Assembly: GCA_002352205.1 (NCBI GenBank)
Contig: DEHZ01000010.1
Location: 620,245 to 684,244, forward strand
DNA: 64,000 bases
Direction of reading: 5' to 3'
Source: Flavobacterium sp. UBA2787
GTDB taxonomy: Bacteria > Bacteroidota > Bacteroidia > Flavobacteriales > Flavobacteriaceae
In this document: positions 27,137 through 36,642 of the stretch, one piece after another
Numbering within the stretch: position 1 is the stretch's first letter
Layout: each line of letters opens with the position of its first letter
Notes under the pieces: model-generated
Seen by the model: the letters and a program-made list of their open reading frames with translations, nothing else
Databases searched by the model: none
Told to the model about the DNA's origin: nothing
Made by a program: the position numbers and the translations under genes

Positions 27137-28380
27137 TACCAACGTTTTTTGTTCTTTTTAGAAGCGTCTGATTTACGAGAAGGAGTTGCTTTCTTGGTAT
27201 TTCGATAATCTTTTTTCTCTGGTTCAATTACTTCCTCTACATCATTCCAAGGATACGGATGATTTTTGATGGTTTTTACATTCACTTTGACCAGTTTTTG
27301 AATGTCTTTCCAATATACTTCTTCGTCTTTTCCACAAAAAGAGATGGAAATTCCGCCATTTCCTGCACGACCTGTTCGACCAATTCGGTGAACATACGTT
27401 TCCGGGATGTTAGGCAAATCGAAGTTCAAAACATACGGCAAACTTTCAATGTCAATTCCACGAGCCGCAATATCGGTAGCGACTAAAACAGAAATTTCAT
27501 TCTTTTTAAAAGCTTCCAATACGCGTTGACGAGCAGATTGCGATTTATCTCCGTGAATCGCTTCTGCATTTACACCGTTTTTCTTCAAGGCTTTTACCAC
27601 ATTATCGGCTCCGTGCTTGGTTCGGCTAAAAACCAACAATTGTTTTAAGCCTTCATTTCGAATTAAATGATATAATAATTTTCGTTTATCTTCTTTATTT
27701 ACAAAGTAAATGTGTTGTTCCACCGTTTCAGCCGTAGATGAAATGGGTGTAACCGAAACATATTTAGGTTTGGTCAAAAAACTATCGGCCAATTCTCTAA
27801 TGGCAATTGGCATGGTAGCCGAAAACAATAGAGTTTGTCTGTTATCAGGAGTTAATTTGATGATTTTCTTTACATCATTGATAAAACCCATGTCTAGCAT
27901 TTGATCGGCTTCATCTAAAACCAACGTATGCAAATGATCTAAATCGATAAAACCTTGTTTGTGTAAATCCAACAAACGACCCGGTGTAACAATCAAAACA
28001 TCAACACCCTTTTTCAATTGATCTACTTGCGGAACTTGGCTAACACCACCAAAAATAGTGAGTTGACGAATATTAGTATAACGACCATACGTTTCAAAAC
28101 TTTCACCAATTTGAATGGCTAATTCTCGTGTGGGAGTAACCACCAACGCACGAATATTTTTGCGTTTTTGAGCCGAACCAACAATTCTGTGCAACAAATT
28201 CAGAATCGGAATAGCAAAAGCGGCCGTTTTTCCGGTACCGGTTTGAGCACATCCAACCAAATCATTTCCTTCTAAAATTACCGGAATGGCTTGTTGTTGA
28301 ATAGGAGTAGGCGTTGTATAGCCTTCGTCAGACAAGGCATGTTGTATATTTTGAAGTAGATTTAAATCCTGAAAAGTCAT
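27133..28380 (-). CDS. DEAD-box RNA helicase, RhlE-like
   Basis: 415 residues: Q motif (PTPIQQQAIP), CAQTGTGKTAAF, PTRELAIQIGE, TPGRLLDL, DEAD in LVLDEADQMLD, SATMP, then domain 2 with VATDIAARGIDI and HRIGRTGRAG. A short basic tail (NTKKATPSRKSDASKKNKKRW) replaces a folded C-terminal domain, as in RhlE. Probable roles are ribosome assembly or mRNA turnover. It overlaps the convergent kinase gene by 4 bp. Confidence 0.92.
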   Translation of the reverse strand: MTFQDLNLLQNIQHALSDEGYTTPTPIQQQAIPVILEGNDLVGCAQTGTGKTAAFAIPILNLLHRIVGSAQKRKNIRALVVTPTRELAIQIGESFETYGRYTNIRQLTIFGGVSQVPQVDQLKKGVDVLIVTPGRLLDLHKQGFIDLDHLHTLVLDEADQMLDMGFINDVKKIIKLTPDNRQTLLFSATMPIAIRELADSFLTKPKYVSVTPISSTAETVEQHIYFVNKEDKRKLLYHLIRNEGLKQLLVFSRTKHGADNVVKALKKNGVNAEAIHGDKSQSARQRVLEAFKKNEISVLVATDIAARGIDIESLPYVLNFDLPNIPETYVHRIGRTGRAGNGGISISFCGKDEEVYWKDIQKLVKVNVKTIKNHPYPWNDVEEVIEPEKKDYRNTKKATPSRKSDASKKNKKRWY

Positions 28381-28455
28381 AAATTATTTATTTGCCGGCA
28401 AAGATAGGCTAAATATATGAGTTTTTGTGAAAGAGGTCAAAGAGTGAAGAAGTTA

Positions 28456-29496
28456 TTAAACCTCCAACACACTCTTCGCCTTCATAAAATCCGTAATCAA
28501 ATAACCAATTAATTTACCAATCAATTGCGGATTTTTTTCATCAGATAAATCGGGAGCACCTTCGCAAATATGAAGATAAGCCGCATTGGCGTGTTGCCCA
28601 AAATGATGAATAAATTGACGTGTTTGTTCTACCGAAAATCCACTTGGCGTCATCGCACTGCTGGCAATATTAGGAAGTGAATCTAAATCGATTTCTATCC
28701 CAAAAAAATCATTTTTTATAAAAGTTAAAGCCTGATTGAGTTCTTGTTCAAAGTTTTTTACTTTTCGGATGGCAATTTCGTCATAGGTATTAAAACGAAC
28801 GCGATCTTCTAAATCTTTCAAACGCAATAATACATTTTTAGAAGTATAACTTTCGTGTAAACCATAAATGAAATACTTTTTCAAAAAACCTTCGTCAAAA
28901 GCATACGAAAATCCGTTTCCACTGTGTCTTCCCTCCAAAATTCTAAAATCGGAGTGAGCATCTAAATTGATAGCATTAATTGGTTTTCCTTTCGCTAAGG
29001 CTGTTCCTTTGATATTTCCGTAAGCATTGTTATGTCCGCCACCAATGATAATAGGAATTTTTCCTGCTTTTACGATGGTAAATATAATATGTGAAACTTC
29101 TTTATCAATTTTTTCAACTAAGGTTGAAAAGGTTTTTCGATCATCAACATTTAAAAAATCAAGTTTTTCGGCTATTTTTAAATCTTCAGCCACGTCTAAT
29201 GAGCCTAAAATCAAAAGCTGACTTCCTTTGCAAAAACGGTTATGCTGAATGTTAGCAATACTTCTGATTGCACTTTGCCAAGCGGAAGCTGCTCCAGGAC
29301 GACCAAAATTAGCTCGAACACCAATGTCTTCCGGAATTCCGAATAAAACAAATTTGGCCTTGCTTTCGGTTAGAAACGCTATTGGATCAACTCCTTTCGG
29401 AATAGTAAGCATTTTTTCGCCAAATTTAATTTCACCACTTCTGTGATTGGTAATTTTTCCCAAATCAATGGAAGTAAACGGAACTAGGTTTTCCAT
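28456..29496 (-). CDS. hutG: Formimidoylglutamase-like ureohydrolase
   Basis: 346 residues from the ATG at 29496 (MENLVPFTSIDLGKI). Arginase/agmatinase fold with the manganese ligands in GGGHNNAYG, NLDAHSDFR and IEIDLDSLP. The sequence is closer to HutG formimidoylglutamases than to arginases, and hutI is nearby, supporting histidine degradation (N-formimino-Glu to Glu plus formamide). hutH and hutU are not in the window, so the symbol carries some uncertainty. Confidence 0.82.
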   Translation of the reverse strand: MENLVPFTSIDLGKITNHRSGEIKFGEKMLTIPKGVDPIAFLTESKAKFVLFGIPEDIGVRANFGRPGAASAWQSAIRSIANIQHNRFCKGSQLLILGSLDVAEDLKIAEKLDFLNVDDRKTFSTLVEKIDKEVSHIIFTIVKAGKIPIIIGGGHNNAYGNIKGTALAKGKPINAINLDAHSDFRILEGRHSGNGFSYAFDEGFLKKYFIYGLHESYTSKNVLLRLKDLEDRVRFNTYDEIAIRKVKNFEQELNQALTFIKNDFFGIEIDLDSLPNIASSAMTPSGFSVEQTRQFIHHFGQHANAAYLHICEGAPDLSDEKNPQLIGKLIGYLITDFMKAKSVLEV

Positions 29497-29602
29497 AAAA
29501 AAATAATTGCATTCAAAAATACTATTTTTATGCAAAATAACGTTATGCTAATGCAAAACGAATCTAAAATAAATTTAACTTTGCCTAAAATCAACTTAAA
29601 AA

Positions 29603-30490
29603 ATGGAAAACCAAAACAACAACAATTCAAAACTAAAAGCGATAATCTTAGTATTATCACTTTTGCTATTAGCCAGCTTGGGCTATATGTTTAAAATGAG
29701 TTCTGATGCTAAAAAAGTAGAAACCGAATTATCTTCTGTATCAACAGAAAAAGAAACAGCTTTGGCAGAATTAGCTCAATTGAAAACTACCTACGATGCA
29801 GCTATTGCTGAAAACACATCGATGTCTGAAGAATTAATCGCTGAGCGTGACAAAGTGGTTAAATTAATGGAAGAAGTAAAAAAAGCAAAAGGCGATGCTG
29901 CTTCAATGAGCAGATACAAAGGTCAAGTAGCTGATTTACAAAATAAAATGAATGCTTTGATTCAGGAGAATGATGCTTTAAAGAAATTAAATCAAGATTT
30001 AACAACTGAAATTGATAGTACAAAAACTATTTTAGTTGAATCTCAACAGTACAATCAAGTATTGACAGGACAGAATGAAGAATTATCTAAAACTGTTGAA
30101 AAAGCTCAAAAACTTTCTATTTTGAATTTAAAAACAGGAGCTTTTAAAGTGAGAAATTCAGGAAAAGAAGTTGCTACAGAAAGAGCTAGCAGAGCTGATA
30201 TTTTGAAAGTAAGCTTCACAATTGCTGAAAACAAAGTGGCTAAATCAGGCGATAAATCGTATTACATTCAAGTAATTGATAGTAAAAACAATGTATTGGG
30301 CGAGAAAAAACTAGTTGAGTTTGGTGAGCAATCATTAACTTACAGTTTTGTATCTACTGTTCAATACGAAAATAGTACAGTAAATGTTTCTGAAAATCTT
30401 CCTGGTGAAAACTTTGAAAAAGGAACTTACTTTGTAAATATTTTTGACAAAGGAGAATTAGTTGGAAAAACAAGCTTCTCTTTGAAATAA
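29603..30490 (+). CDS. Membrane-anchored coiled-coil protein
   Basis: 295 residues: an Asn-rich start, one transmembrane helix at about 11-30 (LKAIILVLSLLLLASLGYMF), a continuous coiled coil to about residue 175, then a beta-rich C-terminal domain (ILNLKTGAFKVRNSGKEVATERASRADILKVSFTIAENK...). The family is common in Flavobacteriia and has no known function. It lies between, and opposite to, the two histidine-degradation genes. A TAACTTTG -7 box is at 29576-29583. Confidence 0.8.
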   Translation: MENQNNNNSKLKAIILVLSLLLLASLGYMFKMSSDAKKVETELSSVSTEKETALAELAQLKTTYDAAIAENTSMSEELIAERDKVVKLMEEVKKAKGDAASMSRYKGQVADLQNKMNALIQENDALKKLNQDLTTEIDSTKTILVESQQYNQVLTGQNEELSKTVEKAQKLSILNLKTGAFKVRNSGKEVATERASRADILKVSFTIAENKVAKSGDKSYYIQVIDSKNNVLGEKKLVEFGEQSLTYSFVSTVQYENSTVNVSENLPGENFEKGTYFVNIFDKGELVGKTSFSLK

Positions 30491-30510
30491 AAATTAATTT
30501 AATAGAATAT

Positions 30511-30545
30511 AAAAGGAGCAATGTGATGTTGCTCCTTTTTTTATT
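30511..30545. terminator. Bidirectional intrinsic terminator
   Basis: AAAAGGAGCAA (30511-30521) and TTGCTCCTTTT (30529-30539) form an 11-bp stem with a 7-nt loop, followed by a T-tract. It ends the coiled-coil gene and reaches the stop of convergent hutI. Confidence 0.9.
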
Positions 30546-31779
30546 GAATAAATTTTCCTTCGATAATCACATTCTCTATCAAATTACTACCAAATTCATA
30601 CGGCAGTTGATAAAACGAATGAATTGGTTTTGTGATGATTAAATTCGCTTTTTTACCTTTTGTAATACTTCCGTGCGAATCTGAAATTCCCATCGCATAG
30701 GCACCATTGATTGTTGCTGCATTAATGGCTTCTTCCGGAGTCATTTTCATTTTAATGCAAGCAGTTGCCACCACAAAATTCATATTGCCAGACGGAGTTG
30801 TTCCCGGATTATAATCCGTTGCTAAGGCTAATGGCAATCCGGCATTCATCATTTTTCTAGCCGGTGTATAGGGAATGCTGATGAAATAACTGCATGAAGG
30901 TAAAGCTACCGGCATGGTCTCAGCGTTTTTAAGCACTTGAATGTCATCATCGGTTACAATTTCTAAATGATCTACTGATAATGCATTATGCTTCACGCAA
31001 GAGGCAATGCCGTTGATAGCTGTGAACTGATTGACATGGATTTTAGAAATTAAGCCGTATTTTTTTCCGGCTACCATGATTCGTTCAGTTTCTTCTACTG
31101 AAAAATATCCTGTTTCCAGAAATGCATCAATGTAGTCAGCTAAATTTTCTGCAGCAATCTTCGGTAACATTTCATTAATAATCAAATCGATGTAACCTGA
31201 ATGATTTTCTTTATATTCTTTCGGAAAGGCGTGAGCTCCCAAAAAAGTAGCTTTGATTTTGATGGGATAATTTTCTGCTAAACGTCGGATAACACGAAGC
31301 ATTTTGATTTCGCCTTCTACTGTTAACCCATAACCGGACTTAATTTCGATGGCTCCGGTTCCTAATTTCATTACTTCTTCAAGACGAACTTTCGATTGTT
31401 CGTAAATTTCATTTTCACTAGTTTCATTGAGTTTTTGAGCCGAATTTAAAATTCCGCCACCGCGATTGGCAATTTCTTCATAACTCAAACCATTGATTCT
31501 ATCTACAAATTCTTGCACACGATTTCCGGCATACACCAAATGGGTGTGACTGTCGCACCATGTTGGTAGAACCACTTTCCCTGAAGCATCGATGATTTTT
31601 GCATTGGATAGAGTAGGACAATCGTTCATCAAACCAAAATCGGCTATCAAATCATTTTCAATCAATAAAAAAGCATTTTTCAATAAAGGTAAATTGGCCA
31701 TTTCGCTACCGGAAACTTTCTTAATTTCCATTTCCCTAATTTGAATGAGTTCTTTAATATTGATGATAAGTGTCTGCAT
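30541..31779 (-). CDS. hutI: Imidazolonepropionase
   Basis: 412 residues. Amidohydrolase-superfamily enzyme of histidine degradation (imidazolone propionate to N-formimino-Glu). Metal-binding DSHTHLVYAGNR near residue 78, further ligands in TFLGAHAFP and IHVNQFTA, the Asp in ALATDYNPGT, and a C-terminal TKGKKANLIITKP segment typical of the family. It pairs functionally with the hutG-like gene about 1 kb downstream. Confidence 0.94.
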   Translation of the reverse strand: MQTLIINIKELIQIREMEIKKVSGSEMANLPLLKNAFLLIENDLIADFGLMNDCPTLSNAKIIDASGKVVLPTWCDSHTHLVYAGNRVQEFVDRINGLSYEEIANRGGGILNSAQKLNETSENEIYEQSKVRLEEVMKLGTGAIEIKSGYGLTVEGEIKMLRVIRRLAENYPIKIKATFLGAHAFPKEYKENHSGYIDLIINEMLPKIAAENLADYIDAFLETGYFSVEETERIMVAGKKYGLISKIHVNQFTAINGIASCVKHNALSVDHLEIVTDDDIQVLKNAETMPVALPSCSYFISIPYTPARKMMNAGLPLALATDYNPGTTPSGNMNFVVATACIKMKMTPEEAINAATINGAYAMGISDSHGSITKGKKANLIITKPIHSFYQLPYEFGSNLIENVIIEGKFIQ

Positions 31780-31848
31780 AATGAAAAATATTTTCTGTAA
31801 AAATAGAATGAAAAAATTAAATCACTTAAATTTATAAAAAATAAAAGC

Positions 31849-32925
31849 GTGAAACGATTAAAATATAAGAAAGGAAGAAAAGTTCAACCTAACCATTTTG
31901 AATACACAGGGGAGCATAAAGATCAGCCGATTGAGATGCAATTGTTTTTGTATAATTCAGAATCCTATACTGAAACTAAAAATTTGAATTTAGAGAAAGT
32001 GCAAGTTGATGAATTACTAGCTTCTGAAGATGTAAAATGGTTGAATGTTCATGGCTTACATGACGGTGAACTAATTAAAAAAATTGTAGAAACCATCGGA
32101 GTAGATAGCTATATTGCCGGTGATATTTTGAATGTGGCTAAACGAACAAGGATGGAAGAATTAGACAATGCCTTGTTTTTTAGTATAAAATCTATTTTAC
32201 CGGAAAAAGAGAAAGCTAATGTTCGGGTTGAACAAATTAGTTTTTTACTAAAAGATAATTTGTTGATTTCTTTTCAAGAAAAAAGAGGTGATTTTTTTAC
32301 TCATATTCGCGAAAGAATTAAAACCAATACAGGTTTGGTTTGTAAAAAGAAAAATGATTTTTTATTGTTTTTGATGTTAGATGCCGTAATGGAAAACTTC
32401 TATATTACAATAGAAAAGTATGAAGATATAATCGAATTACTTCAGATTGAAGCAAAAGTGAATGAAAGTCAGGATGTTTTAGTTAGAATTGAAAAATGTA
32501 GTGAAGATTTGAATTATTTGAAACGATCCATTATTCCTCTGAAAGATTCTCTTTTTAACTTAAAATCGATGCAAGATGATGATGATTTTAATGGTATTGA
32601 TAAATCTAATTACACATTCTTTTCTCGATTACATCAAAAGAGCTTAGAACTTTTGGATCAGGTTGATTATGATATTAATTCATTGGAAAGTGCTTCCAGT
32701 TTTTACTTTTCTGCACAAAGTCATCGAATGAATGAAATTATGAAAACACTTACGATTGTATCGGTCGTCTTTATTCCACTGACTTTTATTGTTGGAGTTT
32801 ATGGGATGAATTTTGAAAATATTCCTGAATTAAAAACTCCCAACGGATATTTTATCACATTGGGAGTTATGTTTGTCCTTGTATTAGGAATGATTTATTA
32901 TTTTAAACGAAAAAAATGGTTTTAG
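31849..32925 (+). CDS. corA: CorA magnesium/cobalt transporter
   Basis: 358 residues. A large cytoplasmic N-terminal domain is followed by two C-terminal transmembrane helices (IVSVVFIPLTFIVGVYGMNF and FITLGVMFVLVLGMIYYF) with the signature GMN at the pore mouth and a basic tail (KRKKW). It starts with GTG. Homopentameric inner-membrane Mg2+ channel by family. The stop overlaps that of the convergent lipoprotein gene. Confidence 0.95.
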   Translation: MKRLKYKKGRKVQPNHFEYTGEHKDQPIEMQLFLYNSESYTETKNLNLEKVQVDELLASEDVKWLNVHGLHDGELIKKIVETIGVDSYIAGDILNVAKRTRMEELDNALFFSIKSILPEKEKANVRVEQISFLLKDNLLISFQEKRGDFFTHIRERIKTNTGLVCKKKNDFLLFLMLDAVMENFYITIEKYEDIIELLQIEAKVNESQDVLVRIEKCSEDLNYLKRSIIPLKDSLFNLKSMQDDDDFNGIDKSNYTFFSRLHQKSLELLDQVDYDINSLESASSFYFSAQSHRMNEIMKTLTIVSVVFIPLTFIVGVYGMNFENIPELKTPNGYFITLGVMFVLVLGMIYYFKRKKWF

Positions 32926-33497
32926 TTGACTGTAAAATTATAAAAACCATTATTGGCATTAATAGCTGTGGTGGCAATTGTTAAAAAAGTTGAACGATTA
33001 CCACTATCTGAAATGATATCAAAATTAGAACCGTTATAACCACTGAAAAAACCAATTCGATATTGTCCTGTTTGCAATAACCGTAAACCACCCCTAAATT
33101 CATAAGTTTCTGTAGTAGAATTATAAATTGCATTGGCAGTAACATAGTTTCCAATGCTCGTTGATCCGTTTTCTTGCACAAAATTATTACCAATAGCTAC
33201 ATTTTCCCAATTTCCATCAACTTGTCTTTCTAAGCTATAGATAAAGCTAAATTTTTGCGAATTAGTTGTACGGTAAACATCCAATGGTGTAGTTTGATTT
33301 GGTTCAGACAAATATCTTGAAAATGAGTTAGTATTTATCCAAAGAACATCATTAACTTCATAATTCGGTTGAACTTCAATGGTAACTAAGCCGGGAATAG
33401 TCGTGTAAACAGCATTATAAAACTCTTCATCTTCCTTACTACAAGAAAATGAAATTACAATTAGCGTAAGAAAAAATGTATATTTTAATGTTTTCAT
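32922..33497 (-). CDS. Hypothetical lipoprotein
   Basis: 191 residues from the ATG at 33497; lipoprotein signal FLTLIVISFSCSKEDEE (Cys about 19). The mature protein is beta-rich with TIPGLVTIEVQPNYEVNDVLWINTNSF. No family recognised. It starts 10 bp after the stop of the neighbouring beta-barrel-like gene on the same strand, so the two are probably co-transcribed and may act together in the envelope. Confidence 0.7.
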   Translation of the reverse strand: MKTLKYTFFLTLIVISFSCSKEDEEFYNAVYTTIPGLVTIEVQPNYEVNDVLWINTNSFSRYLSEPNQTTPLDVYRTTNSQKFSFIYSLERQVDGNWENVAIGNNFVQENGSTSIGNYVTANAIYNSTTETYEFRGGLRLLQTGQYRIGFFSGYNGSNFDIISDSGNRSTFLTIATTAINANNGFYNFTVN

Positions 33498-33507
33498 AAT
33501 CAAATTT

Positions 33508-34077
33508 TTAAAATCGGTAACCTAAATTCACACCCACACGAGAAATAATATCAGGACTCTCGCCACTGCTGAAAAGGTTTTTCCCCATTCCAACAAAAAT
33601 ATCAACACCAAATTTTTCTTTAATATAAAACTTGTGTCCAATCGCTGCACCAACTGCAAAATCTGAGTATTCTTTTTGAATAGCTTCATAATAACCGTTG
33701 TTATTTTGATCAAGTAAACGCTCTAATTCACGGTATTTTCCTTGATTTGCAGAAACAAAAACTTCAATAAAATAATAACGAATCTGACTTTTAGAAAGTG
33801 AATACCGCACAAACGGAATAATTTGATATTCCTCAAGCGTACGATTTTTTCCACTTTCAAAATCTTCCTCTCGCGATTTACTTTGATTAAAATTTCCGCT
33901 AATTCCTACTGAAAAATCCTTACCAAGGAATCGTTCATAACTCACATGAATTTTTCCCAAAGCTACTAAAGAAACAACATCAAACTTGATTTCATTTTTA
34001 CCCAAATCAGAAGAATTATTTTCCTGAGCTAATGAAACTTGAGTGAGAATTAAAAAGATAAAAATAATTTTTTTCAT
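33508..34077 (-). CDS. Small outer-membrane beta-barrel-like protein (DUF3575-like)
   Basis: 189 residues from the ATG at 34077 (MKKIIFIFLILTQVSLAQ, signal peptide). Alternating amphipathic strands (IKFDVVSLVALGKIHVSYERFL, YQIIPFVRYSL, YYFIEVFVSANQG) end with a terminal aromatic strand (RVGVNLGYRF), the mark of BAM-inserted barrels. Resembles DUF3575/OMP_b-brl proteins. First gene of a pair with the lipoprotein gene. Confidence 0.75.
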   Translation of the reverse strand: MKKIIFIFLILTQVSLAQENNSSDLGKNEIKFDVVSLVALGKIHVSYERFLGKDFSVGISGNFNQSKSREEDFESGKNRTLEEYQIIPFVRYSLSKSQIRYYFIEVFVSANQGKYRELERLLDQNNNGYYEAIQKEYSDFAVGAAIGHKFYIKEKFGVDIFVGMGKNLFSSGESPDIISRVGVNLGYRF

Positions 34078-34155
34078 TTTTTGGGGTTTATGTGGTGTAA
34101 ATATATAAAAAGCTTGGTTGGAAATAAAAAAATTAACCAAAAACTCGATAAACTA

Positions 34156-35088
34156 TTAGTTTAATGTTAAAGCTCCTAGAATTTCTTCAGACATAAACGG
34201 CCCTCCGGGATAACGTGCCGTATAATCTAAGTTTAACCAAATTTGACCACGTTCATCAATGTGGTAGTGAATTTCTTTGTTTTTACTTTCGGTTACAAAA
34301 AGTACCTCTTTGATGAGATAGACTGCCGCTTCCAAATCACTTCTTTTGCCCACTAGCATCTCAGGATAAATGTGTCCACCGGTATGAATGAGGCGTGGAG
34401 TGCCACCAATTGCTCGAATACAAGCCGCCATCAATATAGCATGATCATCACAATCGCCGGAAAAATGTATTAAACTTTCAGTAGCATGAGCAATATATTC
34501 TTGTCCTTTCGGATCGTTTACGTAGTTCCAGCGGTTTCTTATTTCTTTAAAAACTGCAAAACATTGAATCATTTTTCGATGTTCTTGCTGACCTTTTATA
34601 TCTTTAAAATGCAAAGTAGTGGCTGTTAGAGCAAAATTACGAACTTGCGGATTATCATATTCAATGGCTTTTAGAATCTGATTTTTGTTAGGAAACGGAA
34701 GAAGTTTTGAAATCATTAAATCTTGCGGATTTGGATTTTCCGACATTGAATATATCATATAACCATAATCTTGAAAAACCGATTCAAAACCGTATCCGCT
34801 AAATACAGTTCCATAAATTAAAACTATTAAATAGGCTGCAATTCCGAGAATTAAAATGGTTCGTATAAGTCTAAGAATAAGTTGAATAATTACCAAAAGA
34901 ACAATTGCGATAAGTATTCTGTCTAAATTAAACCACCATTCAGGATCTTTTAAATTTTGATGAATGATGATAAAAATCGGAATCGCAATCAGAATATTAA
35001 GTACAAAAATAATCACATCGTCCCATGGTTTTTTGACCTGGAATTTAGTTTTTAATTCTTGATACTTAAGTGTTCCGAATAGATTCAT
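34156..35088 (-). CDS. Membrane protein with C-terminal transglutaminase-like domain
   Basis: 310 residues. Two to three hydrophobic helices at about 25-105 (VIIFVLNILIAIPIFIII; ILIAIVLLVIIQLILRLI; ILILGIAAYLIVLIYG) are followed by a transglutaminase/cysteine-protease-like domain. That domain has SGDCDDHAILMAACIRAIGG (catalytic Cys) and LIHTGGHIYPEML (His), with an Asp or Asn likely in LNLDYTARYPGG. The substrate is unknown. Confidence 0.85.
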   Translation of the reverse strand: MNLFGTLKYQELKTKFQVKKPWDDVIIFVLNILIAIPIFIIIHQNLKDPEWWFNLDRILIAIVLLVIIQLILRLIRTILILGIAAYLIVLIYGTVFSGYGFESVFQDYGYMIYSMSENPNPQDLMISKLLPFPNKNQILKAIEYDNPQVRNFALTATTLHFKDIKGQQEHRKMIQCFAVFKEIRNRWNYVNDPKGQEYIAHATESLIHFSGDCDDHAILMAACIRAIGGTPRLIHTGGHIYPEMLVGKRSDLEAAVYLIKEVLFVTESKNKEIHYHIDERGQIWLNLDYTARYPGGPFMSEEILGALTLN

Positions 35089-35109
35089 TTACATAGAAAC
35101 GTCAAAATG

Positions 35110-35961
35110 CTAAAAGGCGTGCACGATTTCTGCAAAAGTACTTTTTTTATCGATAAGACTTAGCTCAAACAGCTGATTTTGAATTTTGTTTAACGTTTCC
35201 GAAGTTATATTTTTTTGCGACCATTTGGTTTGAAGTAACCAAGAATCAATGTCTTCCGTTTTTTGATTAAATCTACTAGCCAATGTTCTGTTGATACTCG
35301 GAATGTCTTTGAATTCTTCAGTGGTTGTGTTGATGATTTCTAAAATCAATTCTATAGTTTGTGGATGTTTTTCGAGAATTTCGTTGCGAACCGCAATTAC
35401 AAAACACGGCCAAGGAGTGGGGCAGTCGCCAATTCTGCGGAAAGTTCCATTATCAACTAATGGTTTTGTCATAAATTTTTCCCACATAAAATAATCGGCT
35501 TTTCCGTTTGATAAAGCTTCAACCGCACCATCAATTGTGTTGACGATTTCAAACTGCAAATCATTTGTTTTCCAACCTTGATTTTGAGCATTTACAATTG
35601 CCATTAAATGAGATCCTGAACCTAATCGACTAATGGCAACTTTTGTGTTTTCTAAATCAGAAAGTGAAGTATAATTTGATTTTGCATCAACGTGAATTCC
35701 CCAAATGAGCGGACTTTCTACATAAATTTGAACGATTTTGGATGGATTTCCGGCAGTAATATCTTTTACAATTCCTTCCGAAAGAATCACGGCAATATCC
35801 GTTTCGCTATCTCTTAACATTTGACACATTTTTCCGGTTCCTTCGGGAACGTCTGTCCACTTTAAATCGATTCCGGCTTCTTCAAATTCACCGTTTTCAA
35901 TGCACAAATGCCAAGGTAAGTTGAAATGTTCGGGAACGCCTGCTATTTTGATGGTTTTCAT
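35110..35961 (-). CDS. Cytoplasmic periplasmic-binding-protein-fold protein (NMT1/SsuA-like)
   Basis: 283 residues with the type II substrate-binding fold seen in thiamine-precursor or sulfonate ABC binding proteins: IKIAGVPEHFNLPWHLCIENGEFEEAGIDLKWTDVPEGTG, VAISRLGSGSHLMAIV, ALSNGKADYFMWEKFMT. No signal peptide or lipobox, and no ABC permease or ATPase beside it, so it is probably not a transporter component. It may be a cytosolic enzyme-like or sensor relative. Confidence 0.82.
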   Translation of the reverse strand: MKTIKIAGVPEHFNLPWHLCIENGEFEEAGIDLKWTDVPEGTGKMCQMLRDSETDIAVILSEGIVKDITAGNPSKIVQIYVESPLIWGIHVDAKSNYTSLSDLENTKVAISRLGSGSHLMAIVNAQNQGWKTNDLQFEIVNTIDGAVEALSNGKADYFMWEKFMTKPLVDNGTFRRIGDCPTPWPCFVIAVRNEILEKHPQTIELILEIINTTTEEFKDIPSINRTLASRFNQKTEDIDSWLLQTKWSQKNITSETLNKIQNQLFELSLIDKKSTFAEIVHAF

Positions 35962-36000
35962 TTTTTTTAGTATTAAGATGGGGAGTATTAAGTAGTTATA

Positions 36001-36642
36001 CTATTCAGATTGAATTATTAATCTATTTTTAAACGCATTGTATAAGTCTTTGTTTTTCTTCAAATTGTTTTTTTCAAAGTTTAAACTATCGGACATTAAA
36101 AACGATACACTACTTAAAGTATCGTTTCTTTTGTGTTCAGGGTAACTATGATAAATAATTTGATGTGTAGTAGACCAATAGGAGGACATTGAGTTATTAA
36201 AATATCCGTTTAGAATTATTTTACCATTATGACATAAAACAAATTGTTTACCAAAATTACTTTTCTTTCTCCACTTAGGAATTGATTTATATATTTTTTC
36301 GGTTACCGATTTACTAAAATGTATTTCAGAATCATCAAAATCAAAACCTAAAATTTCAGAATCATTTATAAAAGGCTTTTCTTCTAAATCACCAAGTTCA
36401 GCTACAAAATGACCCATATAAATTGGTTTGTTGTTTAAGGTATCAATTCTAATTTCTTCATTATAACTTTCAAGAACTTGCCTGATTATCGTAGTATCTT
36501 TGATTGCTGTTCTTAAAGGAACACCTTCGTAACTTTCAATTTTGTTTTTTGTTAAGTAAATTTCAATAATATCTCTCTTTTTCTCACAAGCAACGAGGAG
36601 AAATAATAGATTGATTGCTACTATTGAAATTTTATTTTTCAT
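36001..36642 (-). CDS. Hypothetical lipoprotein
   Basis: 213 residues with lipoprotein signal SIVAINLLFLLVACEKK (Cys about 19). The mature part is mixed alpha/beta with no recognisable family. The start overlaps the stop of the GNAT acetyltransferase gene by 4 bp (ATGA type), so translational coupling is likely even though the two products act in different compartments. Confidence 0.7.
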   Translation of the reverse strand: MKNKISIVAINLLFLLVACEKKRDIIEIYLTKNKIESYEGVPLRTAIKDTTIIRQVLESYNEEIRIDTLNNKPIYMGHFVAELGDLEEKPFINDSEILGFDFDDSEIHFSKSVTEKIYKSIPKWRKKSNFGKQFVLCHNGKIILNGYFNNSMSSYWSTTHQIIYHSYPEHKRNDTLSSVSFLMSDSLNFEKNNLKKNKDLYNAFKNRLIIQSE

